A stretch of 64,000 nucleotides of DNA from Sphingomonas sp. Lineage in GTDB: Bacteria; Pseudomonadota; Alphaproteobacteria; Sphingomonadales; Sphingomonadaceae. Position numbers and translations under genes: made by a program. The notes beneath the pieces are model-generated. The model was given only the letters and a program-made list of their open reading frames with translations. It made no database searches and had not been told where the DNA came from. The DNA is taken from NCBI GenBank assembly GCA_003248865.1, contig QFPK01000001.1, positions 186,001-250,000 of the forward strand, given 5' to 3'. Below are positions 63,705-64,000 of the stretch, piece by piece (within the stretch, counting starts at the first letter, position 1; every line of letters starts with the position of its first letter).

Positions 63705-64000
63705 CTAGATCGGCGACAGGATGCCGAACCCGAGCAGGATCAGCAGCAGGCTTCCGATGCCCACGCGATACCAGACGAACGGCATGAAGCTGTAGCTGGA
63801 GATGATCCGCAGGAAAGCGACGATCACGCCGTAGCCTACGACGAAGGAAATGGCGGTCGCGAGCGCGGTTTCGCCAAAGCCGAACGGCCCGAACTCGCCC
63901 CAATGCCGGAAAAGCTGGTAGAAGCCGGACGCCAGCACCGCCGGAATGGCGAGCAGGAAGGAATAGCGCGCCGCCGCCTCGCGTGTGTAGCCGAGTAGCA
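63705..64000 (-). CDS. Undecaprenyl-diphosphate phosphatase, second copy, 5' end beyond window
   Basis: The minus-strand frame from the window edge to a stop at 63705 gives about 97 residues of the UppP C-terminal half: LLGYTREAAARYSFLLAIPAVLASGFYQL, then FVVGYGVIVAFLRIISSYSFMPFVWYRVGIGSLLLILLGFG. This matches the same region of the uppP at 45129 (FSFFLAVPTMAA and FAPFAWYRIVLG) but is clearly divergent, so it is a paralogue and not a duplicated segment. It follows the trkA-trkH region and may belong to the island. Confidence 0.9.
   Translation of the reverse strand, partial: LLGYTREAAARYSFLLAIPAVLASGFYQLFRHWGEFGPFGFGETALATAISFVVGYGVIVAFLRIISSYSFMPFVWYRVGIGSLLLILLGFGILSPI

Overview
The window looks like chromosome of a high-G+C alphaproteobacterium of the order Sphingomonadales. 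The support is a PEPxxWA-CTERM protein, a TonB-dependent receptor, a Sphingomonadales-type glutamate synthase locus, the hom-glpX-recJ neighbourhood, and dispersed CTTCGACAAGCTCAG-type palindromes. No rRNA or unambiguous taxonomic marker is present, so the genus is not assigned. Most of the window is ordinary, densely packed chromosome. The last 11 kb is a tRNA-integrated mobile island.

Left part (1-34,600): an acyl-CoA ligase cut by the window edge is coupled to gamma-glutamyltransferase. Next come a LysR/MFS efflux pair, a patatin with its own outer-membrane barrel (type Vd), an orphan cytochrome c, a large AsmA-like DUF748 protein, a DUF4136 lipoprotein and a PEPxxWA-CTERM protein. A probable sugar-acid set follows (SMP-30 lactonase, cupin, 2,5-dioxovalerate-type dehydrogenase), then a P2-type ATPase and S-formylglutathione hydrolase. 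The fatty-acid-type genes are an acyl-CoA dehydrogenase, an MDR oxidoreductase and a thiolase. After these lie an aberrant M19 dipeptidase-like protein, an alpha/beta hydrolase, a TraB/GumN protein, a TonB receptor, an aminotransferase/DUF1338/LysR set that may handle 2-aminoadipate, and an SGNH hydrolase.

Middle part (34,700-53,054): prs is followed by two glycosyltransferases. The glutamate synthase operon is gltD-DUF2059-DUF2059-gltB, with a 29-bp palindrome upstream. uppP and an NDUFA9-like SDR form a pair. Then come tRNA-Leu(CAG), hom, glpX, two small accessory genes (LprI-like and GIY-YIG), a perfect ParB parS site, recJ and tRNA-Glu(TTC). A dispersed repeat family recurs between genes. 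Its core is a 46-nt double hairpin, present four times at exactly the same length with compensated stem changes. Two copies sit inside a composite of about 230 bp.

Right part (52,979-64,000): a P4-type integrase lies directly downstream of tRNA-Glu. It is followed by alpA, an array of seven 10-bp repeats, a higBA toxin-antitoxin pair, traD, traC, a recognisable MobQ/Ti-type oriT, the TraA relaxase-helicase and a DUF6118 protein. No type IV secretion genes are visible, so this looks like a mobilizable rather than self-transmissible element, or one end of an ICE. Beyond it lie trkH, trkA, a small unknown gene and a second uppP cut by the window edge. No second copy of the tRNA-Glu 3' end occurs in the window, so these may be island cargo.
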